Shown here one piece after another: positions 42,926 to 51,195 of a stretch of DNA of 64,000 nucleotides. Both the position numbers and the translations under genes were made by a program. The stretch comes from a virus: the IMG/VR virus record IMGVR_UViG_3300027917_000021, positions 62,001 to 126,000 of that record. One strand, written 5' to 3'. The notes below the pieces were generated by a model. It had not been told where the DNA came from and ran no database searches. It saw nothing but the letters and a program-made list of their open reading frames with translations. The first letter of the stretch is position 1, and every line of letters starts with the position of its first letter.

Positions 42926-43591
42926 TTATTCTTCATCTTTTTTATTAATAATGATGTCTGGTGTATTCGGATCATAAAAATTATTAAGCTGTGTAATTCC
43001 AGACCGCCTTGCGTCAAAATATTTTGCAAATCCTTCTGCAGTTGCCGCGTAGGCTTCAGCGCGTCCGGCATTAGAACTTGTATATGAAAATGTGTTATTT
43101 GTAACAAAGTTTAATTCTTGTTTATCTTCTAGTCCTTCAATTCCTTGAAATACAAATGTCCAATTTCCCTTTTCTTCCCTTTCCAAAATCATGTTATTGA
43201 TTTCGTCTCGAGAAAATATAGATGAGCTGTTTTCCCATCCGTCTGTAAATATATAAACTAATGCGGCATCATCATCTTTAATAACACCATCAATTAATTT
43301 TATTGCCTGACCAATGCCATCATACATAGGAATAGATCCAGATGGAACGTAGTTTTGATGATCGAGGTGTTTTGCTACCCTAGCATCCTCATTAAAATAA
43401 ACTACTTCGCCCTCTCTATTACGAAATAATACTAGAGATACTTTTACTTTTCCAGCGAGTCTTGCCTTTTCAGCTCGCATTAAGTCAATTATTTCATTTA
43501 CTCCGGTGATTGTTGTTTCGATGTCGGCGCTCATGGAGCCACTTCCATCCAAAACTAAAGCGATATAAGTATCGCCTGCCACTTTTGCCAT
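42926..43591 (-). CDS. VWA-domain protein (221 aa)
   Basis: A von Willebrand factor A fold with the metal site DGSGSMS near residues 15-21, the threonine of SIPMYDGIG and the aspartate of FTDGWENSS, all in order, so metal-dependent ligand binding is likely. No other domain. Ribosome site AAAGGAGAA. In tellurite-resistance-type and other prokaryotic systems VWA proteins work with AAA ATPases. An AAA ATPase lies at 51872 in the same module, but a link is speculative. Confidence 0.8.
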   Translation of the reverse strand: MAKVAGDTYIALVLDGSGSMSADIETTITGVNEIIDLMRAEKARLAGKVKVSLVLFRNREGEVVYFNEDARVAKHLDHQNYVPSGSIPMYDGIGQAIKLIDGVIKDDDAALVYIFTDGWENSSSIFSRDEINNMILEREEKGNWTFVFQGIEGLEDKQELNFVTNNTFSYTSSNAGRAEAYAATAEGFAKYFDARRSGITQLNNFYDPNTPDIIINKKDEE

Positions 43592-43599
43592 TAAATTCT

Positions 43600-44241
43600 C
43601 CTTTTATAAAAAAGCGCGACTGCCCTACCCTGGGTATGCCGCGCTTATAATGTATTCTTCAAAAATACAATGTGTTAGATTGTTCTATCCAAAGAATGAC
43701 TGCTTATGCCCTATAATGTAATTTCATCAACTTATTTTTTTAATCTGAAACGTCCACGTCCTACCTCTGGACTACCGCGCCATATAAGGATTTGGATGTC
43801 ACTGTCCTTTACAAACTGTCAACTATGTTTGTCGCGCGAATCCTGGCTACGCGAGTTTTGTAATGAAACCAACATGAAGGTTTTCGCACAGAGCAAACCT
43901 ACAAATACTGACTACTGTCTCGTCGTAGCCACCGTTATCATGTAAGAGTGATAACCTCCTCTCATTGCGTAGAGATCCCGGTTTTTGTTAAAGGTGGTAT
44001 TCTCCATCTTGTGACTTGAGGCGCGGAAGGGAATCGAACCCCTGCTTTGGAGGAATATAAAATAAGCGATTACTTTCGGGCGTGTGGCAGTATAAATCTG
44101 GACACAATAAGCTAAGTTTGAATCGAATTACACTCCGTTCTCCCAATAGAGGGCCATTGCTACAATTATGTAACAATGGCGATTAGGATACTGGTAAGAT
44201 ACGATGTATGAGTCTAAGTCTTAGCGTGAGTCTAGTGTCGT
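43600..44241 (-). ncRNA. Candidate structured RNA region with split tRNA-like halves
   Basis: 650 bases without a credible gene. On the minus strand 44043-44019 reads as a T-arm plus acceptor 3' strand (AGGGGTTCGATTCCCTT, then CCGCGCC). About 240 bases further along, 43781-43745 reads as an acceptor 5' strand, TA, a D-arm and an anticodon-like loop (GGCGCGG TA GTCC..GGAC, then GTTTCAG). The two acceptor strands are perfect 7-bp partners but in permuted order. Other helices include GCCATTG/CAATGGC (44153-44181), GTTATC/GATAAC and the 43612-43646 hairpin. Confidence 0.45.
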
Positions 44242-45009
44242 TTATACTGATAAACCACCATGTAAAATATTACCTGTTATTATTTTACCAAGTTTTTCGT
44301 CTTCAACGATCTTGGCATTATTGGCTCTTTGGCGAGCATCTTTAACCGCCAATTCCCATTTATCATGACGAGAAAGAATTTCTGATTTCATTTTAGGGGT
44401 AATGGCTCCAGATACTTTTGTCTCATTCCAAGTGCCGACTACCATATCTTCATGTACTAATTCGGTTTGTGCCGGGTGTTCTTTTGTTGCCTCATATTTT
44501 ACTAGAACTTTCGGAACTTTTTTGGATTTGAATGTTTGGAGTGGATCGGTTTTGTAATAATTATTGTCCTTGTCCCATTTCCAATTAAACTTTGGGTCTA
44601 AGGTTGGAATTGACATCAACAATGATCTTAATTGTTTTAATTTGTTTTCCAAGCTTAGTAAAGACGTTGCATGTAAATTTTCTGCAATAGTATATCCTTC
44701 ATAAACCAAATTAGCAGTTGCCACTGCATTGGTTTCTTCTTTCACTATCGAATGATTGATAGCATCTGACAGAGCATCAAAATAATATGATATTTTTTCT
44801 TGCACAGTTGTTACCAAAGGCTCTGTCTCAGGAGGAAATTGTTCTCCACCCTCTTCTTTGGGCTGGTATACACGAAATCTGCCAGCGAAATGATGCTGTT
44901 TTTTGCCTAGCGTATTTTCTGCCTCTTTAGCCAAATTTCTTTCTTTTTCTTTAACATTTGGCTCTGCAGCAAGGTGCTGGTGTAGCTGAGTTTTACTTTC
45001 TTCTGCCAT
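44242..45009 (-). CDS. Hypothetical protein (255 aa)
   Basis: Ribosome site AAAGGAATA. The N-terminal 45 residues are charged (KEKERNLAKEAENTLGKKQ). The middle is helical (ISYYFDALSDAINHSIVKEE), and the end is basic and helical. No motif that I recognise. It lies between two candidate structured RNA regions in the minus-strand module. Confidence 0.65.
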   Translation of the reverse strand: MAEESKTQLHQHLAAEPNVKEKERNLAKEAENTLGKKQHHFAGRFRVYQPKEEGGEQFPPETEPLVTTVQEKISYYFDALSDAINHSIVKEETNAVATANLVYEGYTIAENLHATSLLSLENKLKQLRSLLMSIPTLDPKFNWKWDKDNNYYKTDPLQTFKSKKVPKVLVKYEATKEHPAQTELVHEDMVVGTWNETKVSGAITPKMKSEILSRHDKWELAVKDARQRANNAKIVEDEKLGKIITGNILHGGLSV

Positions 45010-45049
45010 AGAAATATTCCTTTAGTTAATTAGTCTAAGTCTAAATATT

Positions 45050-45335
45050 AAAAAGAAAAATGACAGGGCTCTCCGACGGGCCCAACATTTTTCTTAATTT
45101 GTATTTTCTCCAGGATTACTGCGGTTTGGGTTCTTTTTCCCGGACTTGCCTGTGTGCCTAGGGGGCCGATGACCGAGTGCGTACTCAGCGAGCTGGCCGC
45201 AGCAAGGGGCCTACAGCAAGGAAGGTGCCCTTCTTTGCTGGAGGGACCGAAGACGCGGCTTGCGAGGAGGACGTGCCGGTCGAAGGCTATGTAGCACACA
45301 GGAATATCAATAATGTTGCGAAACACAACAAATAG
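45050..45335 (-). ncRNA. Candidate structured RNA (about 280 nt), GC-rich
   Basis: A 330-base gap between genes, far richer in G+C than its surroundings. A 9-bp helix (45149-45157 with 45294-45302) encloses about 135 bases with an almost perfect hairpin at 45215-45239 and further GC stems. On the minus strand a GGGC..GCCC hairpin near 45064-45085 is followed by a U-rich run, a possible terminator. It shares AGCTGGCCGCA and a CAACAAATAG edge with the element at 41571-42290, so the two may be related. It does not match RNase P RNA order. Confidence 0.6.
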
Positions 45336-45339
45336 ATAT

Positions 45340-45714
45340 TTATGAATTTTTTGCCTTTTTTCGTCTTTTACGTCGCTTACGCTTTGTCGGAGATTTTGAA
45401 GTAGAAGGCTTGGAATTCTTTTTTCTTATTCCAGGATTTTTTAAAAGCTTGCAATCCTTTGCTAATAAGGTTCTTAATCTTTGGTCATTGTCAATACATT
45501 CAACACAAAGTTGTTGTTTTTCATCAATATAAATATTTTTAATAGTTAATTTATAGCGACTTCCTTCATAACAATTAATAATTTTTTGTCCGATTAAGTT
45601 CTCATCTTTTTTTGTGATTAATTGTGATTTGGGCACCAACTTCATTTGAAATTGTGGTTTTCTAAGAATTATTGTCCATTCCTTTTCTGTAATACTTTTT
45701 TTACGTTTGACCAT
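45340..45714 (-). CDS. Basic hypothetical protein (124 aa)
   Basis: The N-terminal 90 residues could form a small beta-barrel (IINCYEGSRYKLTIKNIYI, then CVECIDNDQRLRTLLAK). The last 30 residues are almost all K, R, S and P, typical of a nucleic-acid-binding tail. It overlaps the preceding gene by 46 bases. Confidence 0.6.
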   Translation of the reverse strand: MVKRKKSITEKEWTIILRKPQFQMKLVPKSQLITKKDENLIGQKIINCYEGSRYKLTIKNIYIDEKQQLCVECIDNDQRLRTLLAKDCKLLKNPGIRKKNSKPSTSKSPTKRKRRKRRKKAKNS

Positions 45715-46271
45715 GAATGTGCTTCATAATCTGGTTTAGGGTCATAATCATAAATTTCCATAAGGCCAGCATGATTATACCAAATTGATGTTAAATCAGG
45801 CCAATCTTGTTTTACTGAAGAAACATTTTTTGGTTTATCATCAATAAAAGCCACGGGATTTTCATACTCTCCAACTATCCTTGATTTATCCCTATGTGAT
45901 TTTGCAAACCTCAAATCGGCTTTTAAATCGTCAAGAATACCAAGATTATTTAGGTTTTTTACCCTTTTTTCTCTGTATGCTTCTGGCACTGTAGTATTAT
46001 ATATTATTTTGAAGCGTTTGGATGACCATTCTAAAAATTGTTTGGCTCCTTTTATAAATGAAAGATTTTCAAATAAATCCGATTCCCAAGTTTTTACTAC
46101 AAGTTTATATACCTGTCTGCGACTATATCCTCTTGATTTTAAAAGATCCCATTGCTTAAAGTCATCTTCGTTTAGATCTATATTTTCGTTTTCTTTTAGT
46201 ATGACGGCATAGGCTTTATCAAAAGAAAGAATACACCCGTCTACATCTAGAATGATAGGCCTTTTTTGCAT
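45669..46271 (-). CDS. HAD-superfamily phosphatase (200 aa)
   Basis: HAD motifs in order: DVDGCILSFD (nucleophile Asp near residue 9), YNTTVPE (motif II Thr), KSHRDKSRIV (motif III Lys) and FIDDKPKN (motif IV acidic pair). Likely hydrolyses a phosphomonoester. Next to the dNMP kinase, a 5'(3')-nucleotidase or nucleotide-pool role is reasonable. Overlaps the kinase gene by 25 bases. Confidence 0.75.
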   Translation of the reverse strand: MQKRPIILDVDGCILSFDKAYAVILKENENIDLNEDDFKQWDLLKSRGYSRRQVYKLVVKTWESDLFENLSFIKGAKQFLEWSSKRFKIIYNTTVPEAYREKRVKNLNNLGILDDLKADLRFAKSHRDKSRIVGEYENPVAFIDDKPKNVSSVKQDWPDLTSIWYNHAGLMEIYDYDPKPDYEAHSWSNVKKVLQKRNGQ

Positions 46272-46924
46272 AGAAACTCCTTTATGTCATTTAACATTTC
46301 CTGAGGAGGTTGATTAGAGTCTACAATGCATTCAGTTGGGACCCGAATACTGTCTATTTCCTTCTCTGAAGGATGCTCTAAAACGGATTTATCAAATTCT
46401 CCATATAACTTTTTTATTCGTGCTTCTTGGGTTTCTTTTGATATAAACAAAAATATAGATTGCCAATTATTTCTATCAAACCATTCAAATTCATTTTTAA
46501 ATCTGCAATCATCTATTATCCATACTGTATTTGGATCCTTTTTAGATTTGGCATCTGCTATTTTTATCCATATTTGATCATCTATCCTTTTTCTAGCGCC
46601 ATCTGTACCAAGAAACTGTAATCGTTTGCGAGGTTTAGGTTTTTCATGTGGAATAAAACGAGTTTCAAAAATAATTTTATGCCACGCAGTATAAAATTCT
46701 TCAGGAATATCTAACCCTAATTTTGTTTGTATTTCGTCCCTGGGATCGTAATATGGAAGAATATATTTATTGATAAGGCTTTTCCAGTCTTCGTCAATAT
46801 TGTTAACCAGGTCATAAACTGGTCCGGCCAATCTTAATATTTTACTATTAGGTATTTCCTTAACAAGTAGGTTAGCGGCCGTTGTTTTACCACTTGTCAT
46901 TTTACCTACGATTAATATGTTCAC
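46247..46924 (-). CDS. Deoxynucleoside monophosphate kinase (225 aa)
   Basis: P-loop kinase with Walker A VGKMTSGKTT near residues 6-15, then KRLQFLGTDGARKRIDDQIW near 100-120, which is characteristic of T4 gp1-like dNMP kinases. VWIIDDCRFKNEFEWF gives the Walker B/acceptor part. It would phosphorylate dNMPs for phage DNA synthesis. It starts 13 bases after the polymerase stop, in the replication operon. Confidence 0.8.
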   Translation of the reverse strand: MNILIVGKMTSGKTTAANLLVKEIPNSKILRLAGPVYDLVNNIDEDWKSLINKYILPYYDPRDEIQTKLGLDIPEEFYTAWHKIIFETRFIPHEKPKPRKRLQFLGTDGARKRIDDQIWIKIADAKSKKDPNTVWIIDDCRFKNEFEWFDRNNWQSIFLFISKETQEARIKKLYGEFDKSVLEHPSEKEIDSIRVPTECIVDSNQPPQEMLNDIKEFLCKKGLSF

Positions 46925-46936
46925 AATGTTTTCTGG

Positions 46937-47446
46937 TTATTTTTTCCAATGGTCTGCTACGTAAGCATCTACTTTCACTGGCGTATGTTTTATCCATAAT
47001 TGTGCAGCATCAACCATAAGTTTACTTAACATATTTTTTGCATCTTCTGCAATATTTTCTCTGGCTTCCAATAAAATTTCATCATGGATAGTACTAATGA
47101 TTTTACAGTCATTGTCCCAACCACGCGCGATAATTTCATATTTAACCAGAGTTAATGCTTTCTTTGTAATACTGGCATTGCCGCTTTGCAAAGACATATT
47201 CTTTGCAATATTTGCTGCGTGTGCTCGTTGTTTTGGAAGTCTAAGATTAAAACCTTTAAGCCACCTTAGTCGGTTATCCATATAACATCTTACACATTCA
47301 CTTTCTAAAGCTTCTGCAGCTCTAGCATCGAGGAATTCCCTTACTTTTGGAAATGCATGCCAGAACTTGGACAATAGCCTTTGGGCTTCATCGTATTCAA
47401 CTTCTAATTGGTTTGCTAGCCTTGTAGGACCAAGGCCATAAGCTAC
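46937..47446 (-). CDS. Family A DNA polymerase, exon 2 (C-terminal part)
   Basis: Continues the polymerase after the intron. Starting at GTA (47446) it reads VAYGLGPTRLANQ, which completes motif B (K-x-x-x-NFG-VA-YG) when joined to exon 1. Motif C is STIHDEILLEA near the end. The frame is open upstream to a TTG at 47467, but the residues before V belong to the intron. Joined to exon 1 the protein is about 611 aa. Confidence 0.85.
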   Translation of the reverse strand, partial: VAYGLGPTRLANQLEVEYDEAQRLLSKFWHAFPKVREFLDARAAEALESECVRCYMDNRLRWLKGFNLRLPKQRAHAANIAKNMSLQSGNASITKKALTLVKYEIIARGWDNDCKIISTIHDEILLEARENIAEDAKNMLSKLMVDAAQLWIKHTPVKVDAYVADHWKK

Positions 47447-47980
47447 CAGGTACCCCAATGTTTCCAATGGGCCTGGACTATCCCTTTATGTATCTACCCG
47501 TAATTGGGTTGCGTGTGCAATGATGCTTTTGGTGACAACTTTTACACAATATTTCTAGATTTGATAGATCATTATTTGTTCTGTCTTTGTCTATATGATG
47601 TGTTAATAAGTTATTCACTGAATCACAACGATTGCATTTTTTATCGTAGTGATCAAAAGCTCGTTTACTAAAATTTCTAATTCCATTTTTATACATATGG
47701 TTTGTGGTGCCAAATTGATTACCACCACTACCAACACCAGGCTTAGATATAAATCCATGTTTCACTCTCCAATTGTAAGAGTGAAATGCTGATGAGCATT
47801 TTGTAGAACAAAATTTTCGTTTTCTTTTTGGCAATTCATTGCCACAACGCATACATACCGCTCGTCTAGCCTCTACACTTTCTCTTGCCAAAGAGCTTAG
47901 CTCGGGATTGCCATCACCATTATGTGTTAAGGTTTCCCCGAATTTGGGCGGTTTTATTTCGGCATAATTAGTTTTCATCT
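47447..47980 (-). other. Group I intron in the DNA polymerase gene
   Basis: A 534-base self-splicing-type intron. The 5' splice follows TTCGGT (47986-47981), which pairs with GCCGAA (47963-47958), placing the required U.G pair at the splice site (P1). Core elements on the minus strand are P-like AATTCGGGGAAACC, Q-like GGCAATCCCGAGCTAAGCT, R-like GTGTAGAGGCTAGACG and S-like AAGGGATAGTCC (P7 pairing GGCTA/TAGTC). It ends in G at 47447. Joining 47981 to 47446 restores NFG-VA-YG exactly. The insertion point is the polymerase motif B, as in the SPO1-type introns. Confidence 0.9.
47478..47978 (-). CDS. HNH homing endonuclease inside the polymerase intron
   Basis: 166 aa. Residues 40-66 are a zinc finger (CMRCGNELPKRKRKFCSTKC). 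Residues 113-150 hold the HNH site (CNRCDSV, THHIDKDRTNNDLSNLEILC). The first 40 residues (KFGETLTHNGDGNPELSSLA) are translated from the intron's own catalytic core, an economical overlap. Start two bases into the intron. By analogy with I-HmuI it should cut intronless polymerase genes and spread the intron. Confidence 0.85.
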   Translation of the reverse strand: MKTNYAEIKPPKFGETLTHNGDGNPELSSLARESVEARRAVCMRCGNELPKRKRKFCSTKCSSAFHSYNWRVKHGFISKPGVGSGGNQFGTTNHMYKNGIRNFSKRAFDHYDKKCNRCDSVNNLLTHHIDKDRTNNDLSNLEILCKSCHQKHHCTRNPITGRYIKG

Positions 47981-49306
47981 ACCGAAGTTAATATTTTTTC
48001 CGATTGGTCTTAGATCAGCATTGACATCTTCAGTTGCTACTTTAACAATTCCTTTATCTAAATACTTATCGCCTTTACGGATAACAAGTTTATCTTGAAT
48101 CATTGTAGCAACGTGTCCATGTGCATCCAGTCCCAAATCAAATATCTTTTTGAATTCTGGGTCTTCTGAGAATTCCGCAAGTAATACTAATTCCATGCCA
48201 GCGTAGTCGGCACCTACAATTTTCCATCCTTTTTCTGCAGTGAATGCCGCACGATAATTAGTATCACGTGGAATATTTTGTGCATTTGGCTCGCGACTAG
48301 AGTAACGACCGGAGTCAGTGCCACCTACTTGTACAAATGTAGGATGTATTCTTCCGGTTTTTGGATGTACGTGTTCTTTATAAAAACCTGTGCCGTACGT
48401 TGTTACGCGTTTTTCATATTCCCGATATTTAAGTAATGCCCTTACAGCAGGATGTACAATACGTTCAAGGACCTCTTTGCCAGTCCCAGGAATACTATGC
48501 CCAAGAATTTGTTCTAATAATGGTTTTAATTGTACATGAGAATTATAATTTACAATTGGATCTCCAAATAAATCCTTTTCACAATGTTGCAAAAAATGTT
48601 TATCCAATTCCTGTTTTTTAAGCAAACTTTCTTTTTTGGCAGTTGCTTCTAATGCACTCCATTTTGCAAAATCAAGATGCAGGCCATTAAGTTCCATATC
48701 ACCGGTGACAGAAATTACCTCACATTCTAAATTATATACAGAGTCTAATTTCAAATCAACAATATCAAGGACAAGTACTTTGTGTAATTTATGTAAATAG
48801 GCCACATCATCGGCTGCATATTTTATTTGCTCGTCTGTAAAAGGGCCTTTGTGGTTTTCAAATGTTTGTCTAACTGATTTTGACAAATCAGCTAAATTAT
48901 AATCATGAGTTAAATCATCTAATCCGAAACCTTTCTTTTGTAGTCCGGCCCGAATTAATTGTGCAGCGATCATTGTATCTTTTAGATAAAGAAGTTCTAT
49001 TCCAAGAGACTGCTTTATCATTTTATAATCAAATTTTGCATTATGCAGAATAAAAACTTGTTGTGGATGTTCCATAACAGTTTTAAATTCTGATAATAAT
49101 TCAGGAAATGTTCCTAATGTTTTTTGTACGTCTATAACCGCCTGGTTGCCTTGTTCAGTGCCAAGCTGTATTAATAATAATTTCGAAGTGAATGGGTCTA
49201 GTCCGGTAGTCTCTGTGTCAAGAGCTAGTGGGGCATTATCCAAACGTCTAATTGCTTCCAGCAAATCAGTGAAAGCATCCTTGGTGTCTATAAATAAAAC
49301 GCTCAT
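47981..49306 (-). CDS. Family A DNA polymerase, exon 1 (exonuclease and palm start)
   Basis: 442 codons. Residues 20-190 are a 3'-5' exonuclease with Exo I ALDTETTGLD, Exo II ILHNAKFDYK and Exo III YAADDVAYL. The polymerase domain begins near 230, with GGTDSGRYSSREPNAQNIPR and motif A VGADYAGMELVLLAEF. The exon ends at KNINFG in motif B. Without splicing, translation stops two codons later (GRstop). There is no 5'-nuclease domain. This is the replicative or main repair polymerase of the phage. Confidence 0.9.
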
Positions 49307-49327
49307 TTATTTTTGGTTGGTTTGGTT

Positions 49328-49435
49328 ATGTTTGATTGTGGAGGATTAACAAAAGAAAATGTACAAATATTATGTAAATCTTGTAATAGTTTAAAAGGAA
49401 TAAATTGTGAAGATTATAGAATATTATTCCATATT
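49328..49435 (+). pseudogene. Remnant of an HNH endonuclease, opposite strand
   Basis: In the 127-base gap between sigma factor and polymerase the plus strand reads MFDCGGLTKENVQILCKSCN followed by SLKG. This is the C-terminal half of an HNH motif (GGLxxxNxQxLCxxCNxxKG). The first half is missing, and the frame then runs into the antisense of the sigma gene. It is a broken homing endonuclease, an independent invasion next to the polymerase. Confidence 0.7.
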
Positions 49436-50216
49436 ACAAATATTTGTCTAATAAATTACGAGCACGTGGATTACGTCTAATTTTTTTGAGGGATTTTTTC
49501 TTTATTTGTCTGATCCTTTCTCGCGTTAAACCAAGAATGTTTCCTATCTCTTCCAAAGTAAAAGGTCTAAATTCATCCACACCGTGATAATATTTTAAAA
49601 TTTCTATTTCCCTATCGTTTAAATTGTCTAATATTGTTTCTAAATCTATCCTTAAAGATTCTGCTTCGAACCTGTTGTCCGGCGGCAATGCATCTTTATT
49701 TGGAAATAATTCAATCATTGGCTGATCGGTCGAAGTTTCAGAATCAAGTCTTACTGGAAATGCTGAATACATTTCAAGAATTTCATGATCAACCTCGTAC
49801 TCAGAGGGAGACAAGTCTCCCTTTTCTTGCATATCTTGTTCCATCAATTTTCGTGTTTTCTGTATCTCATTAATTTTATTAATTGGAATTCGCACCACAC
49901 GAGTATTTTCGGAAAGAGCTTGGAGAATACTTTGTCGTATCCACCATACGGCATATGTTATAAACTTCATGCCTTTTTCTGGATCAAATCTTTCTGCTGC
50001 TTTGCATATTCCATAATTGCCTTCAGCTATTAATTCTTCCAATGGCAGGCCTTGACCTTGATATCCTTTTGCCACATCTATTACATACCGAAGATTTCTT
50101 ATAATTAATTCATCCTTTGCACGTTTATTTCCACGTACTGCTTTTCGTGCTATTTTTCGCTCTTCTTCGGCTGTAAAAAGCTCTGTTTTTCCGACGTCTT
50201 TTAAATATTTGTCCAC
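49434..50216 (-). CDS. Sigma-70 family (RpoD-like) sigma factor (260 aa)
   Basis: Near-complete primary-type sigma factor. Region 1.2 start MDKYLKDVGKTELFTAEEER; region 2 with NLRYVIDVAKGYQGQGLPLE and the -10-binding helix YAVWWIRQSILQALSENTR; a short region 3; region 4.2 helix-turn-helix FTLEEIGNILGLTRERIRQI. Lacks region 1.1, like the short primary sigmas of some phyla. It would redirect host RNA polymerase, and the repeated TTGACA-N17-TATATT promoters of the virion genes are candidate targets. Confidence 0.9.
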   Translation of the reverse strand: MDKYLKDVGKTELFTAEEERKIARKAVRGNKRAKDELIIRNLRYVIDVAKGYQGQGLPLEELIAEGNYGICKAAERFDPEKGMKFITYAVWWIRQSILQALSENTRVVRIPINKINEIQKTRKLMEQDMQEKGDLSPSEYEVDHEILEMYSAFPVRLDSETSTDQPMIELFPNKDALPPDNRFEAESLRIDLETILDNLNDREIEILKYYHGVDEFRPFTLEEIGNILGLTRERIRQIKKKSLKKIRRNPRARNLLDKYL

Positions 50217-50473
50217 TAAGATTTACTTTCGTAATATTTATCTGCGCGCTCAAAGTATTCATGGTGCGTTCTTATAAGAGTATGTTTCAACATTCCCCAC
50301 AAGAACCTTTGCCAGTGATTGTCAGGATTCCACCCCATGCTAATTATTACAGCATTTTTTATTTTCAAACTATTTTCAGTGTTTTCCATAAAGTCTGGTT
50401 CGCCAGAGTTTAAAGATAAAACGTTGTCAATTTCAATTTCAAATTCAGGAATAGCAGGTTTCTTTTTAGCCAT
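50216..50473 (-). CDS. Hypothetical protein (85 aa)
   Basis: Overlaps the sigma start by one base (TTAGTGG region), so the two are probably coupled. Acidic N-terminal half and an aromatic C-terminal half (MGWNPDNHWQRFLWGMLKHT). No family recognised. Coupling to the sigma factor leaves open a regulatory role. Confidence 0.6.
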   Translation of the reverse strand: MAKKKPAIPEFEIEIDNVLSLNSGEPDFMENTENSLKIKNAVIISMGWNPDNHWQRFLWGMLKHTLIRTHHEYFERADKYYESKS

Positions 50474-50478
50474 AATAA

Positions 50479-50763
50479 TTAACTGGATGGTAGATATAAT
50501 TTTGCAAAATTTTGTAAATTAATCGTATGAGAAGTATTGGCGCCATCAGTGTATGTTATAGTGCCATTGGCATCGTAAGTAGTTATTGTACCTACGCTGG
50601 AAGTACCGTCGGAAGTTCCAGACCAATTGATTTTAAATACATTGCTTGTGTCGGAAGCTACTGACCATTCTCCAATCTGATCAAGCACTTGCTGATTAAA
50701 AATAAATTCGTAAGTAAGTACTTTTTCTTTTACGCCATTCGCTTCTATTATTCTTACTTTCAT
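50479..50763 (-). CDS. Hypothetical beta-rich protein (94 aa)
   Basis: MKVRIIEANGVKEKVLTYEF is followed by a T/S/G-rich beta region. No motif recognised. It lies 5 bases before the next gene in the minus-strand operon. Confidence 0.55.
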   Translation of the reverse strand: MKVRIIEANGVKEKVLTYEFIFNQQVLDQIGEWSVASDTSNVFKINWSGTSDGTSSVGTITTYDANGTITYTDGANTSHTINLQNFAKLYLPSS

Positions 50764-50811
50764 ATTTCTAAGTGGTTAACGATTTTAATTTAAGAAATAA
50801 AAATACAAAAG

Positions 50812-51195
50812 TCAATTTAATATAGTAATTCCTTTTGGAATATTTTTTGGATTTATTTCTATCGTACTTTTTAATGTATAAAAGGGTTGTCCTATTCTTT
50901 TATCATCAACAAAAAAATCGAATTCGTACACATAAGTAAATGGATATTTAAACAGCATATTGAGTATTTTTGGAATTTGATATCTATCTGTTTTATGTAT
51001 CCATAAATGCATGGTTGCATTTTTTACGTCTATTTTTGTTATTTTTATTTCCTTTACATTTTTCTTTTTTACAAGAAATCCGTAGCGATGTTGCATGTCT
51101 TTTTTCATCATGCGTATAACACCTGTCAGTGTTTTTGGATATTCCGGAGCAGGTTTTGCGGACTGGTTATCCATTAATTTCCATTCTCCCTTCAT
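50812..51195 (-). CDS. Hypothetical protein (127 aa)
   Basis: Alternating basic and beta-forming segments (HRYGFLVKKKNVKEIKITKI, then YPFTYVYEFDFFVDD). One-base stop/start overlap with the preceding gene. No family recognised. Confidence 0.55.
   Translation of the reverse strand: MKGEWKLMDNQSAKPAPEYPKTLTGVIRMMKKDMQHRYGFLVKKKNVKEIKITKIDVKNATMHLWIHKTDRYQIPKILNMLFKYPFTYVYEFDFFVDDKRIGQPFYTLKSTIEINPKNIPKGITILN

Noticed and set aside
45048-45326. 92-codon frame across the 45-kb RNA candidate
   Set aside because: No ribosome site, unlikely composition, and it covers the 9-bp closing helix and hairpin.
45060-45330. RNase P RNA
   Set aside because: The minus strand contains AAGTCCGGG, but it lies near the 3' end rather than the 5' side, and the other conserved RNase P boxes are absent.
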